Assembly (NCBI GenBank): GCA_002401885.1
Contig: NVUL01000043.1
Coordinates: 28,387-92,386, forward strand
DNA: 64,000 bases
Direction: 5' to 3'
Source of the DNA: SAR86 cluster bacterium
GTDB taxonomy: Bacteria > Pseudomonadota > Gammaproteobacteria > Pseudomonadales > Pseudohongiellaceae
In this document: piece by piece, positions 1 through 9,012 of the stretch
Layout of the letters: every line of letters starts with the position of its first letter
How positions within the stretch are numbered: the stretch's first letter is position 1
The notes under the pieces: model-generated
Database searches by the model: none
Seen by the model: the letters and a program-made list of their open reading frames with translations, nothing else
Told to the model about the DNA's origin: nothing
Made by a program: the position numbers and the translations under genes

Positions 1-1146
1 ATTGCGAGAGAATACAATGAGGATCCCGTACTAAAGACAATGCTGCCGGCAACTTGGCTCAATGCGCGCAGGCGAACAGTGCTAATGTTTCTCGATCATG
101 GCGACTCGCGCGGAGTCGAACGACTCGCGATTGCACGTTACGCCGTGGGCGAACTATTTCCCGGGACATGGAATCCAGAGGAACAGCCAGATCAGTACCA
201 GCGAATCGCTCAGCTTTTGACCGAGTTTAATCCGAGCAAAATAGCCCTGAACTTTTCGGACACTTATGCGCTCGCGGATGGCCTTACCTATTCAGAACAG
301 AGGGACTTCAGCTCCGCACTTCCTAGCGACCTTCAGAACAGGATCATGTCAGCCGAGAATCTGGCGGTAGGCTGGCTGGAAACGCGAACGGCGTCAGAGA
401 TGGAAGTTTACAAAGATGTAATGGCTATCGCGCACGAGATAATAGCAGAAGGCTTTACCTCTGCCGTTGTGGAGCCAGGCAAGACTACTATTGAGGATCT
501 TACCTGGTGGTACCGTCAACGACTGAACGATCTAGGCTTGGATACTTGGTTTCATACAGGGATCGAATTGATGCGGTCGGACGCCTCACAGGCAGCTATC
601 GGTGAGGATCCGGATAGCAAAAATGTCTTTCACAAAGGAGACCTGATTCACATCGACTTCGGCATCAGTTATCTAAACTTACAGACTGACACGCAGCAGA
701 ACGCCTACATTTTGAAGGACGATGAAGCAACTGTGCCTGGCTATCTTGTTAAAGCTTTGCAGAAAGGCAATGAACTGCAAGACATTCTAACCAACAACTT
801 TCAGGTCGGCCGTACCGGCAACGAGATACTGCACCGCACCAGAGAACAAGCGATTAGTGCCGGTATAGAACCCATTATCTATACGCACCCGATCGGCCTA
901 CATGGTCATGCGGCAGGCACCACTATCGGCATGTGGGACAAACAGGGCGGCGTACCTGGCTCTGGAGACTACCCCATGAATGCCAATACTGCATATTCCA
1001 TCGAATTGACAGCGCTGGTAGACGTGCCGGAATGGAGCAGCGCCCCTTTATCGGTAAAACTTGAGGAAGACGGGTTTTATGACGGGTCGAAATTCGCGTA
1101 TATTCAACCAAGACAGACTGAATACCATATTATTCAAGCAGACTGA
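1..1146 (+). CDS. M24 family metallopeptidase (Xaa-Pro aminopeptidase-like), 5' end cut by window
   Basis: The reading frame is open from base 1, so the ATG at 40 is probably internal and the gene starts upstream of the window. The C-terminal half has the pita-bread metallopeptidase signature: two aspartates in HIDFGISY and about ten residues later (D206 and D217 counted from the ATG at 40), the histidine region HPIGLHGHAAG, and glutamates in YSIELT and VKLEEDG. These fit the five ligands of a dinuclear metal site in proline-specific peptidases. The N-terminal part resembles the creatinase/prolidase N domain. The DUF1232 gene follows after 22 bp and may be cotranscribed. The family call is firm; the substrate is unknown. 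Confidence 0.85.
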   Translation: MAREYNEDPVLKTMLPATWLNARRRTVLMFLDHGDSRGVERLAIARYAVGELFPGTWNPEEQPDQYQRIAQLLTEFNPSKIALNFSDTYALADGLTYSEQRDFSSALPSDLQNRIMSAENLAVGWLETRTASEMEVYKDVMAIAHEIIAEGFTSAVVEPGKTTIEDLTWWYRQRLNDLGLDTWFHTGIELMRSDASQAAIGEDPDSKNVFHKGDLIHIDFGISYLNLQTDTQQNAYILKDDEATVPGYLVKALQKGNELQDILTNNFQVGRTGNEILHRTREQAISAGIEPIIYTHPIGLHGHAAGTTIGMWDKQGGVPGSGDYPMNANTAYSIELTALVDVPEWSSAPLSVKLEEDGFYDGSKFAYIQPRQTEYHIIQAD

Positions 1147-1168
1147 CCAATAACCACAGGACAACGCT

Positions 1169-1729
1169 ATGCCTCTCGATATTACGTTTACCCTCAGCGA
1201 TAGAGATCTGGAAAGATTCAAGGCCATCGTAGTTAAGGCTAGATCCACAGCATCCGACCAACAGGGAAAGGCAGACATCGAGAAAGCCGCGTACAAGATT
1301 GTCGAAGTCGCGATGAAATCGGACCTGCCTGACTTCATCGCAGAACGACTACTGCAATTGAAGACGCTGCTGGAGATGTTGAAAGATGCCGAGTGGAATT
1401 TAAGTGAAGAGGATCGCGATAGAATAATTAGTGCAATGTCGTATTTCGCGGATCCTATCGACTTGATTCCAGATCATATTCCCGGCATTGGTTTTCTTGA
1501 TGACGCGATGTTTGTAGAAATCATTGTTCGCGAGTTGCGCTCTGAAATCTCTGCCTATAATGAATTTTGCCGCTTCCGCGAAGCGGAAGATGATCGTCTT
1601 CGTGACGCCGGCAAAGATCCAATAGAAAACAGAGAACAATGGTTAGGTGAAAAAAGAGAGGAGCTTCACTCCAAGATCGCAGCAACAAAAAGCGGTGACG
1701 ATGAAGATTTCGTATTCCATATTCTCTAA
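1169..1729 (+). CDS. DUF1232 (YkvA-like) protein, copy 1
   Basis: A 186-residue protein whose middle (about residues 85-125) carries the DUF1232/YkvA core, with the typical DLIPDHIPGIGFLDDAM stretch. No signal peptide is seen at the N-terminus; charged helices flank the core. An AGGA ribosome-binding site precedes the ATG. It is clearly paralogous to the gene at 9013: both begin MP-DIT-TLSD, share the core and have similar C-terminal tails. The family is of unknown function, often proposed to be membrane associated. It lies just downstream of the M24 peptidase, while its paralogue sits just upstream of an M20 peptidase. Confidence 0.8.
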   Translation: MPLDITFTLSDRDLERFKAIVVKARSTASDQQGKADIEKAAYKIVEVAMKSDLPDFIAERLLQLKTLLEMLKDAEWNLSEEDRDRIISAMSYFADPIDLIPDHIPGIGFLDDAMFVEIIVRELRSEISAYNEFCRFREAEDDRLRDAGKDPIENREQWLGEKREELHSKIAATKSGDDEDFVFHIL

Positions 1730-1789
1730 CCGCTAGTCATTCACAGAAACTCGGCCCTATAGCCTTAACGCCCTGACTTCAACTAGCGT

Positions 1790-3223
1790 CTACTGCACAA
1801 AGTGTGCGGCCAAATCTGCTCGATCCAACATCTTTCCATTCAAGAAGACCGAAGAGATCGAACGGGTATTACGAATATCAGCTAAGGGGTTTTCATCCAG
1901 CACTACGAAATCAGCGCTATATCCAGGCTGCAAGAGACCCAGATCACCCAAACCCAACCTCTGTGCCGGCTTACTGGTAGCCGCTACAATTGCCTGCATG
2001 GGTGTCATTCCCAGACGTACAAATATTTCTAATTCACGATGCCCCGTGTAACCAAAGAAATGATCAGGTACCGCGCCCGCATCCGTTCCTAATACTATGT
2101 CAACATTAGCATCAAGCAGATGCCCAAAGCTGGCACGCAGTTCCGCTTCGCGCGCTTCTGCTCTATTTGGTTTGAGCAATCTCTGACCGCTTTCACCAAG
2201 GCGAGCAGCCACAGATTCCGGCAACGAAGCGCGAAGAAACTGATCAGCGCCGATTGCCTCGCGCCGCAACTCCCCTAAGCCCACATTCGGAACAACAAAG
2301 GCATTTGCTGCAGTCAGTTGTTGTGCAATCTCAGGGCCAAGGTCTACCCCGATTCTGCCGTGCAAGAATCCACTAACACCGGCTTCCAACAAGTCTGGCA
2401 TATCTTCAGCGTATTGCTGGTGAGCATAAATTTCGATGCCATTCTCTGCAGCCTCATCGGCGATCGCACGATACAGCTGGGGCGCTAGTTTCTGCTGACT
2501 GCCACCGCGATCATCTACCCAAATTTTAATAACAGAAATATTCTTCGCAGCAATTTGCCGAACCGATTCGATGGCCTGCTCTACACTAGCTACCCCGTAT
2601 AGGATGCGTTGACCTGTCTTTTGCTCGAGTGCAACTGCATGTGTCAGGAACTGATCATTCGGCCCCTGCCCCGGCGGTGCCATACCCGCGGCAAAGAGAA
2701 AGCGAGCGCTAGGAAATTCACCGCTTAGCTGAGCCTGTTGCACCTCAAAGGCTAGCGCATCCGGATCGCTGCCTGCTGAAAATACCGCCGAGAATCCGTA
2801 ATAGGCATAACGCTGAAGGTGATCAATTAGATTTTCACGACTATAGTTTTCCGCACCCCAACTGGTGTGACCCTCGTATCCTAGGTGTGCGTGGCTATCA
2901 ATCAAGGCAGGCATGATTGTCTTGCCATTCAGATCGATCACCTCAACGCTTAAGTCAGGCTCGAGTTCTGATCGCGACCCAACAGCGGCGATACGACTAC
3001 CCTCGATCAACAATGCACCAGACTCCAATACGCTTCCGTCACCGACAATCACCCTTACGTTGTCTAGCAAGAAACGATTGGCCTGGCCTTGCTGCCCGTA
3101 AACCAACTGAGGAAGAGCGAGAGTGAGCCCTAGTATCTGTATAAAAACAACGATCGCGGGCCAGAATTGCGAGACTGCACAATTTCGCGCGCAGGGTCTT
3201 CCAAATGACTGCTCACTAGACAT
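1790..3223 (-). CDS. Secreted amidohydrolase (imidazolonepropionase/prolidase-like)
   Basis: A metal-dependent hydrolase of the amidohydrolase superfamily. Visible features are the HxH of DSHAHLG near the N-terminal third, a lysine in VIKIWVDD that could be the carboxylated bridge, histidines in YAHQQYAED and FLHGRIG, and the aspartate of GTDAGAVPDH. The C-terminus has the usual small beta domain (ADFVVLDENPL). The track start at 3265 gives a long polar leader; the ATG at 3223 has a purine-rich GAGAG site upstream and leads into a hydrophobic segment ending near LPQLVYGQQ, a plausible signal peptide. It probably acts in the periplasm. It is divergent from fbiC. Substrate unknown. Confidence 0.82.
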   Translation of the reverse strand: MSSEQSFGRPCARNCAVSQFWPAIVVFIQILGLTLALPQLVYGQQGQANRFLLDNVRVIVGDGSVLESGALLIEGSRIAAVGSRSELEPDLSVEVIDLNGKTIMPALIDSHAHLGYEGHTSWGAENYSRENLIDHLQRYAYYGFSAVFSAGSDPDALAFEVQQAQLSGEFPSARFLFAAGMAPPGQGPNDQFLTHAVALEQKTGQRILYGVASVEQAIESVRQIAAKNISVIKIWVDDRGGSQQKLAPQLYRAIADEAAENGIEIYAHQQYAEDMPDLLEAGVSGFLHGRIGVDLGPEIAQQLTAANAFVVPNVGLGELRREAIGADQFLRASLPESVAARLGESGQRLLKPNRAEAREAELRASFGHLLDANVDIVLGTDAGAVPDHFFGYTGHRELEIFVRLGMTPMQAIVAATSKPAQRLGLGDLGLLQPGYSADFVVLDENPLADIRNTRSISSVFLNGKMLDRADLAAHFVQ

Positions 3224-3295
3224 TTTCTTACTCTCTTTTTGGCTCAGAGGCTGGTAATCTAGCATCTTTTACTAATTTGAGAATAGGCTGCTCCT

Positions 3296-5746
3296 TTGCT
3301 ACAAGAAACACAGGCACACAAGACATCGCAAACACTGCTCAGCGAGACCGGTGCATTAGCGCTGGCTTCGAGAACAGACACAGCCGCTCTTGCCAGTGAG
3401 GCAAGGGCTTTGTGTGATAGTGCCCATGGCAACATCATCACTTATTCCAAGAAAGTATTCATACCCTTGACGCACCTCTGTCGCGACGTCTGCCACTACT
3501 GTACCTTCGCGCGTACACCCAAGCGAATCGATCGCGCGTATATGAGCATCGAGCAGGTCCTCGAGCTTTGTCATCGAGGTGCCATCGAGGGTTGTCAGGA
3601 AGCGCTATTCACTCTGGGTGAAAAGCCTGAACTACGCTACAAAGCGGCTCGCGAGGCGCTTGCCGAATTAGGCTTCGAATCCACCATCGACTACGTTATA
3701 GAGGTAGCCGGTGCAGTCTTGAGAGAAACAGGCTTGATACCCCACATCAACGCCGGCAATATGACGAGAACGGAGATAGACAAACTTCGCCAAGTCAGCG
3801 CATCCATGGGAATCATGTTGGAGTCAGCATCAATCAGACTCTGCGAAAAGGGAATGCCGCACTATGGCTCTCCCGATAAAGACCCCGCGACGCGGTTGGA
3901 GACAATCGAGCTCGCTGGCCAGGCGGGCGTACCTTTTACCTCCGGCATCCTGATCGGCATAGGTGAAACCCGACTAGAAAGAATCGAATCTTTACTTGCG
4001 CTACGTAGCGCACACGAGAAACACGGCCATCTACAAGAAGTCATCGTGCAAAATTTTCGTGCGAAGGAAAACACCAAGATGGCGCAGGCGCCAGAACCCG
4101 ACCTGAATGAACTAGTCTGGACTCTAGCGGTAGCGAGGCTTATCTTCGGTGCACAGATGAACATTCAGGCGCCTCCGAATCTTAGTCCGGGCGTGCTTCC
4201 TCAATTAGTCAACGCTGGCATCAACGATTGGGGCGGCGTCTCTCCTCTTACACCCGATCACGTAAATCCAGAGGCACCATGGCCTCACCTCGAGAATCTA
4301 GCTAGAGAGACTGCAGCCGCTGGCAAATTCCTAGATCAACGGCTAACTATCTATCCCGAGTTTGCGCGAGACCCAGACAAGTGGCTAGACGAGCAATTGA
4401 AATTCCCAATACTCAAGCAAAGTGATAGCTGCGGATTTGCTAAAAGAGACAACTGGACACCTGGCGCCATCGAGCCGATCCCGCATCTTGATAAACAATT
4501 GTTGGAAAGCACTGTCACTCCCGAGCAAGTGTCGAATGATGTTCAAAGAATCGTCGCTGCCTGCGAATCACAGCAGGAACTTTCCATTAAAGATGTGAGC
4601 CGCCTGTTCGAGAGCCGTGGTGCCGACTTCAGCTATGTAACACAACAGGCTAATCGACTAAGACATGAGTGCAATGGCGATACAGTAAGCTTCGTCGTGA
4701 ATCGAAACATTAACTACACCAATGTCTGTTACTTCAAATGTCAGTTCTGCGCCTTCTCTAAAGGTAAGATGAGCGAGAACCTGCGCGGCCGCCCTTACGA
4801 CATCAGCGCAGAAGAAATCGCGAGACGCACTCGCGAAGCCTGGGACAGAGGCGCCACTGAAGTCTGCATGCAGGGTGGTATTCATCCCGACTACACCGGC
4901 CAGACTTATCTCGATATTGTCGAAACAGTCAGACTCGCCTCAAAAGATATGCACATTCATGCCTTCTCGCCACTCGAAGTTTGGCAAGGGGCAAGCACAC
5001 TTGGTATTTCGCTCGAAGAATTTCTCAAGAAACTTAAGGCGGCAGGCCTGAATACCTTACCTGGTACTGCGGCAGAAGTGCTGGACGATGAGGTTAGACA
5101 AGTACTTTGTGCAGACAAATTAAACTCCGAAGAATGGTTGGAAGTAATGGAGACCGCCCACAAGGTCGGATTCAGGACAACCGCAACCATCATGTACGGT
5201 CACATTGATCGACCTAAGCATTGGGCTAATCATTTGCTTCGAATTCGTGCCTTACAAAAACGAACTGGAGGGTTTACCGAATTCGTTCCTCTACCCTACG
5301 TACACATGGAAGCACCCATGTATCTGAAAGGCCTTTCCCGCCGCGGCCCCAGCTTCCGCGAGGCGGTGCTAATGCACGCTGTAGCCCGGCTGGTTTTCCA
5401 CGGGCAGATCGAGAACATTCAGGCTTCTTGGGTAAAGATGGGCCTGGATGGGGTGGCTGCATGTCTAAGCGCGGGCGTCAACGATTTGGGAGGTACGCTC
5501 ATGAATGAAAGCATCACTCGAGCAGCCGGCGCCAGCTACGGTCAGGAATGGACTCCGCAGGCAATCGAAGACACAATTCGTAACATGGACCGACTGCCTC
5601 GCATGCGAAATACACTGTATGCTAGCGCACCGAAAGAGCGCTACCAGAGCGCCAGCGGCGCTCAGGAATTGCGCGAAATCGAGTATAATTCCGCTAATAA
5701 GAAGCAGCGAACCAAGAAGCTAAAAAATCTGGCACAGGCTATCTAG
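3296..5746 (+). CDS. fbiC: FO synthase, CofG-CofH fusion (FbiC)
   Basis: Two radical SAM modules are fused in one 816-residue chain. The CofG half has CRDVCHYC (C62, C66, C69) and the CofH half has CYFKCQFC (C478, C482, C485), both CxxxCxxC. The sequence around the first cluster (KVFIPLTHLCRDVCHYCTF) is typical of actinobacterial FbiC. The enzyme joins tyrosine and the ribityl-aminouracil of flavin synthesis to form FO, the deazaflavin chromophore of coenzyme F420 and of some photolyases. The first start is TTG at 3296, reading MLQETQ; the exact start is uncertain. No cofC, cofD or cofE gene lies in this window, so whether the end product is F420 or free FO cannot be told here. Confidence 0.93.
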   Translation: MLQETQAHKTSQTLLSETGALALASRTDTAALASEARALCDSAHGNIITYSKKVFIPLTHLCRDVCHYCTFARTPKRIDRAYMSIEQVLELCHRGAIEGCQEALFTLGEKPELRYKAAREALAELGFESTIDYVIEVAGAVLRETGLIPHINAGNMTRTEIDKLRQVSASMGIMLESASIRLCEKGMPHYGSPDKDPATRLETIELAGQAGVPFTSGILIGIGETRLERIESLLALRSAHEKHGHLQEVIVQNFRAKENTKMAQAPEPDLNELVWTLAVARLIFGAQMNIQAPPNLSPGVLPQLVNAGINDWGGVSPLTPDHVNPEAPWPHLENLARETAAAGKFLDQRLTIYPEFARDPDKWLDEQLKFPILKQSDSCGFAKRDNWTPGAIEPIPHLDKQLLESTVTPEQVSNDVQRIVAACESQQELSIKDVSRLFESRGADFSYVTQQANRLRHECNGDTVSFVVNRNINYTNVCYFKCQFCAFSKGKMSENLRGRPYDISAEEIARRTREAWDRGATEVCMQGGIHPDYTGQTYLDIVETVRLASKDMHIHAFSPLEVWQGASTLGISLEEFLKKLKAAGLNTLPGTAAEVLDDEVRQVLCADKLNSEEWLEVMETAHKVGFRTTATIMYGHIDRPKHWANHLLRIRALQKRTGGFTEFVPLPYVHMEAPMYLKGLSRRGPSFREAVLMHAVARLVFHGQIENIQASWVKMGLDGVAACLSAGVNDLGGTLMNESITRAAGASYGQEWTPQAIEDTIRNMDRLPRMRNTLYASAPKERYQSASGAQELREIEYNSANKKQRTKKLKNLAQAI

Positions 5747-5862
5747 TAGGTTCTCGGTTATTAATACAAACGCAAACATTCACTAACATGAACACCAATC
5801 CAAATCCGCTACGGAGTCGTATCCGCTAGACGGCATGTCAATCAGGAAAACGTAAACTCAGA

Positions 5863-6762
5863 ATGAAAATCGCAATTACTGGCGCCAACAGCAGTGTTGG
5901 ACTGAATCTATTGAATCATATTGTCTCCGCAACAGAGATTAGCGTTATCGCCGGAGTTCGCTCTGACCGCGCCATGCAATCGTTGCCGAGCTCACCGCAG
6001 GTAGACCCCCGCATCATCTCCTATCAGGACCCTAGCAAATTGGCAGCAGCCTTGGAGGGTGCCGACTGCATCGTGCACCTCGCCGGAATCCTCATCGAGA
6101 ACAAAAATACCAGCTATGCCAGCGCAAATGTCGACGCCACTGAAGCCGTGGTAAAAGCAGCTCAACTGCTGGGCGCTAAGCACATGGTTTTTATCAGCGT
6201 AGTTGGTGCCGGCAAAGACTCTAGTAATGCCTACTTCCGATCGAAGGGCTTAGCTGAAGAACTCGTTAAAAAATCAGGCCTTCCAGCGAGCATTATTCGG
6301 ACACCCATCCTACTTGGACCCAATACTGCAGGTGCCAGCTCACTAATTGGAGCAGCCACGCAGGCCAAAACAAAGATTCTAGGTGGCGGAAAATACTCCA
6401 TGCGCCCACTCGACATCGATGACCTCAATCAGGCCATCTTAAATTGCTGCAATAGCGGCTCCACAGAAGCGAAGTTATACGAATTGGTAGGACCAGAGCC
6501 CATCAGCTATCGTGACCTCATTCAGAAAGCTGCGTCGATGATGAATAACAAAGTTGAGATCGGATCCGTTCCAGTTGCCATCGCTAAATTAGTTGCCGCA
6601 ATAAGCTCTCGCGTCAAAGGAGGAGGTATCACACCCACAGTAATCGATGTGATTACGATGGACGAAGTAGTGGATAGCAACGCAGACGGCGCGCTGAACA
6701 TCACTCTCACTCCCCTACAGGACACTCTGAAAAAAATCTTGGAGCATAAGAAAAGCAAATGA
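5863..6762 (+). CDS. Atypical SDR / NAD(P)-binding protein (NDUFA9-like)
   Basis: A 299-residue protein starting with a Rossmann nucleotide-binding loop (ITGANSSVGLNLL) and continuing with features of atypical extended SDRs (CIVHLAGIL, VFISVVGAG, YFRSKGLAEELV, IIRTPILLGP). The classical YxxxK is replaced by YFRSKG, as in the NmrA/NDUFA9 type. The role is probably a redox or sugar/lipid-modifying step, or a non-catalytic sensor. Its stop overlaps the start of the next gene by four bases (ATGA), so it heads a translationally coupled operon with the membrane protein, CDP-alcohol phosphotransferase and chorismate mutase. Confidence 0.75.
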   Translation: MKIAITGANSSVGLNLLNHIVSATEISVIAGVRSDRAMQSLPSSPQVDPRIISYQDPSKLAAALEGADCIVHLAGILIENKNTSYASANVDATEAVVKAAQLLGAKHMVFISVVGAGKDSSNAYFRSKGLAEELVKKSGLPASIIRTPILLGPNTAGASSLIGAATQAKTKILGGGKYSMRPLDIDDLNQAILNCCNSGSTEAKLYELVGPEPISYRDLIQKAASMMNNKVEIGSVPVAIAKLVAAISSRVKGGGITPTVIDVITMDEVVDSNADGALNITLTPLQDTLKKILEHKKSK

Positions 6763-7760
6763 GCGAAGAAACCGAAAACAACTCAGAAACAACAACAGAA
6801 ACCGAAGTGGAAGTGGCGCCTGGCAAGAAAAAACCAAGCCCGATCGGCCGCGTTCTTTTCCTCATTCTTACCGCACTCTGCTTCGCCTATCTTTACTACA
6901 GGCTAAACGGTGCTGCTGCTCGAGAGGGACTGAGCCTCGTCGAATATATGACGCAGGTGTTCGCCACTGTAAATTGGATACCATGGCTTGCATTAATGGT
7001 CTGCTACTCACTCTTCTACTTTGCGATAGACACCCTGGTGGTCACGAAAGCACTAAATTGGTTTGTAGCTGATATCAAATACAAAGACATCATGCCGATC
7101 CGCGCCAGCGCCTACATCATCTCCATATTCAATGAGCAGATCGGCAAAGGTGCAATGGCCTACTACCTGAACAAGCGCGATCAGATCCCGGGCTGGGAAG
7201 TTGGCTCGGTTATGCTCTTCGTGATGTTCTGCGAAATTTACTACCTATTGGTATGGGCTACTATCGGCTTCGCCGTCGGCGGCGATTCTCTACCCGAAGT
7301 GTTCGGCTTGGTACCCTATATTGCAGCTATTGCCACTGTTTTCTTAGTCCTTTGGATAGCCTATTTTCGAGGAGTGATTCTCCCGAACAATAAATTCCGT
7401 GAAAAAGCTGTATTGCACGCCTTTCGCCAAGCCAAACCCTGGCACTATGGAGCCTTCTTCCTACTTCGCTCACCTGCCCTGATGGCGGCTATTGTTGTCT
7501 ACACCGTGGCACTCAACTTGTTCGGCGTTGAAGCGTCGCTAATGACATTGCTGCCTTTCTTACCGGTCATTTTCTTCGCAGCCGCTGTCCCCACACCTAT
7601 GCGAGCCGCTGCAATAACCTTCTGGGTCATCTTGTTCCCTGAAAATGAAGGCCAGATGGCAGCATTCGGTTTCGTTCAGCACAACTTCTTCATATTATTC
7701 AATGCGGCTATCGGACTCGTCTTCTGGCGCAAGGCCCAACGGGACCTGTTCGGCAAGTAA
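6759..7760 (+). CDS. Multi-pass membrane protein, UPF0104/LPG-flippase-like
   Basis: A 333-residue integral membrane protein. An acidic, Glu/Thr-rich cytoplasmic leader of about 30 residues is followed by roughly seven to eight hydrophobic segments, with features such as FNEQIGKGAMAYYLNKRD between segments and a proline-rich helix (VPTPMRAAAITFWV) near the end. The layout recalls the UPF0104/AglD/MprF-type flippase family, but I cannot confirm this. It overlaps the SDR upstream by four bases and the CDP-alcohol phosphatidyltransferase downstream by one base (TAATG), implying coupled expression and a possible role in handling a lipid product. Confidence 0.6.
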   Translation: MSEETENNSETTTETEVEVAPGKKKPSPIGRVLFLILTALCFAYLYYRLNGAAAREGLSLVEYMTQVFATVNWIPWLALMVCYSLFYFAIDTLVVTKALNWFVADIKYKDIMPIRASAYIISIFNEQIGKGAMAYYLNKRDQIPGWEVGSVMLFVMFCEIYYLLVWATIGFAVGGDSLPEVFGLVPYIAAIATVFLVLWIAYFRGVILPNNKFREKAVLHAFRQAKPWHYGAFFLLRSPALMAAIVVYTVALNLFGVEASLMTLLPFLPVIFFAAAVPTPMRAAAITFWVILFPENEGQMAAFGFVQHNFFILFNAAIGLVFWRKAQRDLFGK

Positions 7761-8299
7761 TGGCCAATCTGCTCACCGCTATTCGCCTGCTACTGGTTAT
7801 TCCAGTAGCTATGGCAATAGCGAATGCATCACTGTTCGCAAGCTGGCTCTTATTGGCATTAATTGTCATCGCCATCGCTAGCGACTACTTCGATGGAAAG
7901 GTAGCCCGCGCCCTTAAGACCGCCTCTGGCCGAGGCATGTTATTCGACCATGGCACGGACTTTATTTTTGTCACTATGGCGCTGTTCGCGCTCTCTACAA
8001 TCGGTCTATCGAGCATCCTGCTACCCCTATTAATAGTCGTTGCGTTCTCGCAATACGTGTTCGATTCCTATTATTTATTCAAACAGAAACAACTACGAAT
8101 GAGTTTCCTAGGACGCTGGAACGGAATTCTTTACTTCGTGCCTATCGTGTTAGTAGCAAGTTCTAGACTCCCTGTGCTCGAGCAAGCACAGGATATTTTC
8201 AACGTAATAATCATTTACTTCAACTACGCGCTAGTCGCTTCTACTCTCGCCTCAATTGTTGATCGTGCTATCGCACCTCTGCTGCAGAAAGATAAATAG
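7760..8299 (+). CDS. CDP-alcohol phosphatidyltransferase family protein
   Basis: The protein contains the complete family signature D(x)2DG(x)2AR(x)8G(x)3D(x)3D, from DYFDGKVAR through G59 to D63 and D67, with catalytic and metal aspartates at D42, D45, D63 and D67. About five to six hydrophobic segments surround it. Members transfer a phosphoalcohol from a CDP-linked donor to an alcohol, as in phosphatidylglycerol-phosphate or inositol-lipid synthesis. At 179 residues it is close to PgsA size, but the acceptor cannot be deduced. The ATG overlaps the stop of the preceding membrane-protein gene, placing it in an operon with possible lipid chemistry. Confidence 0.88.
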   Translation: MANLLTAIRLLLVIPVAMAIANASLFASWLLLALIVIAIASDYFDGKVARALKTASGRGMLFDHGTDFIFVTMALFALSTIGLSSILLPLLIVVAFSQYVFDSYYLFKQKQLRMSFLGRWNGILYFVPIVLVASSRLPVLEQAQDIFNVIIIYFNYALVASTLASIVDRAIAPLLQKDK

Positions 8300-8309
8300 G
8301 CTGGCCATC

Positions 8310-8885
8310 ATGAGCATAGTGAAAGCCAGGAAACCCCTCTCCCTATCAATGATTCTTACAACGATTTTTAGCGCGCTGCTCTTCTTGAGTGCTGTCCACG
8401 GCGCCGAATCAGAACTCCCCCTCTCGTTATTTCGAGCTATAGATGAAAGGCTGGGATACATGGAGGATGTCGCGCTGTTTAAGGCACAGAATAGAATCCC
8501 AGTAGAAGATATCGAGCGCGAGGAGTTTGTTCTGTCTGCTGCTAAAGAACTAGCAGCGAGCCATGGGCTGGACCCGAAGTCGATGGAGCGTTTTTTCATT
8601 GCCCAGATAGGCGCCGCGAAGGCGATTCAGTATCGCTACAGGGCTGAGCTGCTGACTCGCGAGATACCCACCCGATCAGTAGACCTGCAATCGAATAGTC
8701 GCCCGGCACTGGATCGACTGGGTAACGATATCGTCATGCTCTTCTCTACACTGCTGGAAAGTCGATCTGCTATGGGGGAAGAGAGCCGCGAACGTTTCAT
8801 GAGCACACTGCAGAGTCGCTTGCTCGCTGACGCAGAAAGAGAAGCTCTGTTCGATGCTATGCTGCAAGTTCGACGTAGCCAATAG
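8310..8885 (+). CDS. Secreted chorismate mutase, AroQ gamma type
   Basis: The track start at 8256 lies inside the previous gene; the ATG at 8310, 10 bp after that gene's stop, gives MSIVKARK followed by a hydrophobic stretch ending SAVHGAES, a clean signal peptide. The mature part matches periplasmic AroQ-gamma chorismate mutases: LFRAIDERLGYMEDVA, KAQNRIPVEDIEREE and ERFFIAQIGAAKAIQYRY. The enzyme converts chorismate to prephenate; exported versions have no settled physiological role. A C-terminal helical extension of about 80 residues follows the catalytic domain, as in other gamma-class members. Last gene of the SDR/membrane/CDP-alcohol operon, an unusual setting. Confidence 0.85.
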   Translation: MSIVKARKPLSLSMILTTIFSALLFLSAVHGAESELPLSLFRAIDERLGYMEDVALFKAQNRIPVEDIEREEFVLSAAKELAASHGLDPKSMERFFIAQIGAAKAIQYRYRAELLTREIPTRSVDLQSNSRPALDRLGNDIVMLFSTLLESRSAMGEESRERFMSTLQSRLLADAEREALFDAMLQVRRSQ

Positions 8886-9012
8886 CACAAGCCATCCCGT
8901 ATTGAACAATACTTCATGGCAAGGCACACTTAGCCTACTATGCTAGTCTCAGTTAGCAATGCACTAAAGATAGACAAACTAAAAACAGATTTGTAGACAG
9001 AGGCCAAACACA

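Noticed and set aside
5274-5462. Minus-strand ORF inside fbiC
   Set aside because: Shadow of a coding region with intact radical SAM motifs on the plus strand.
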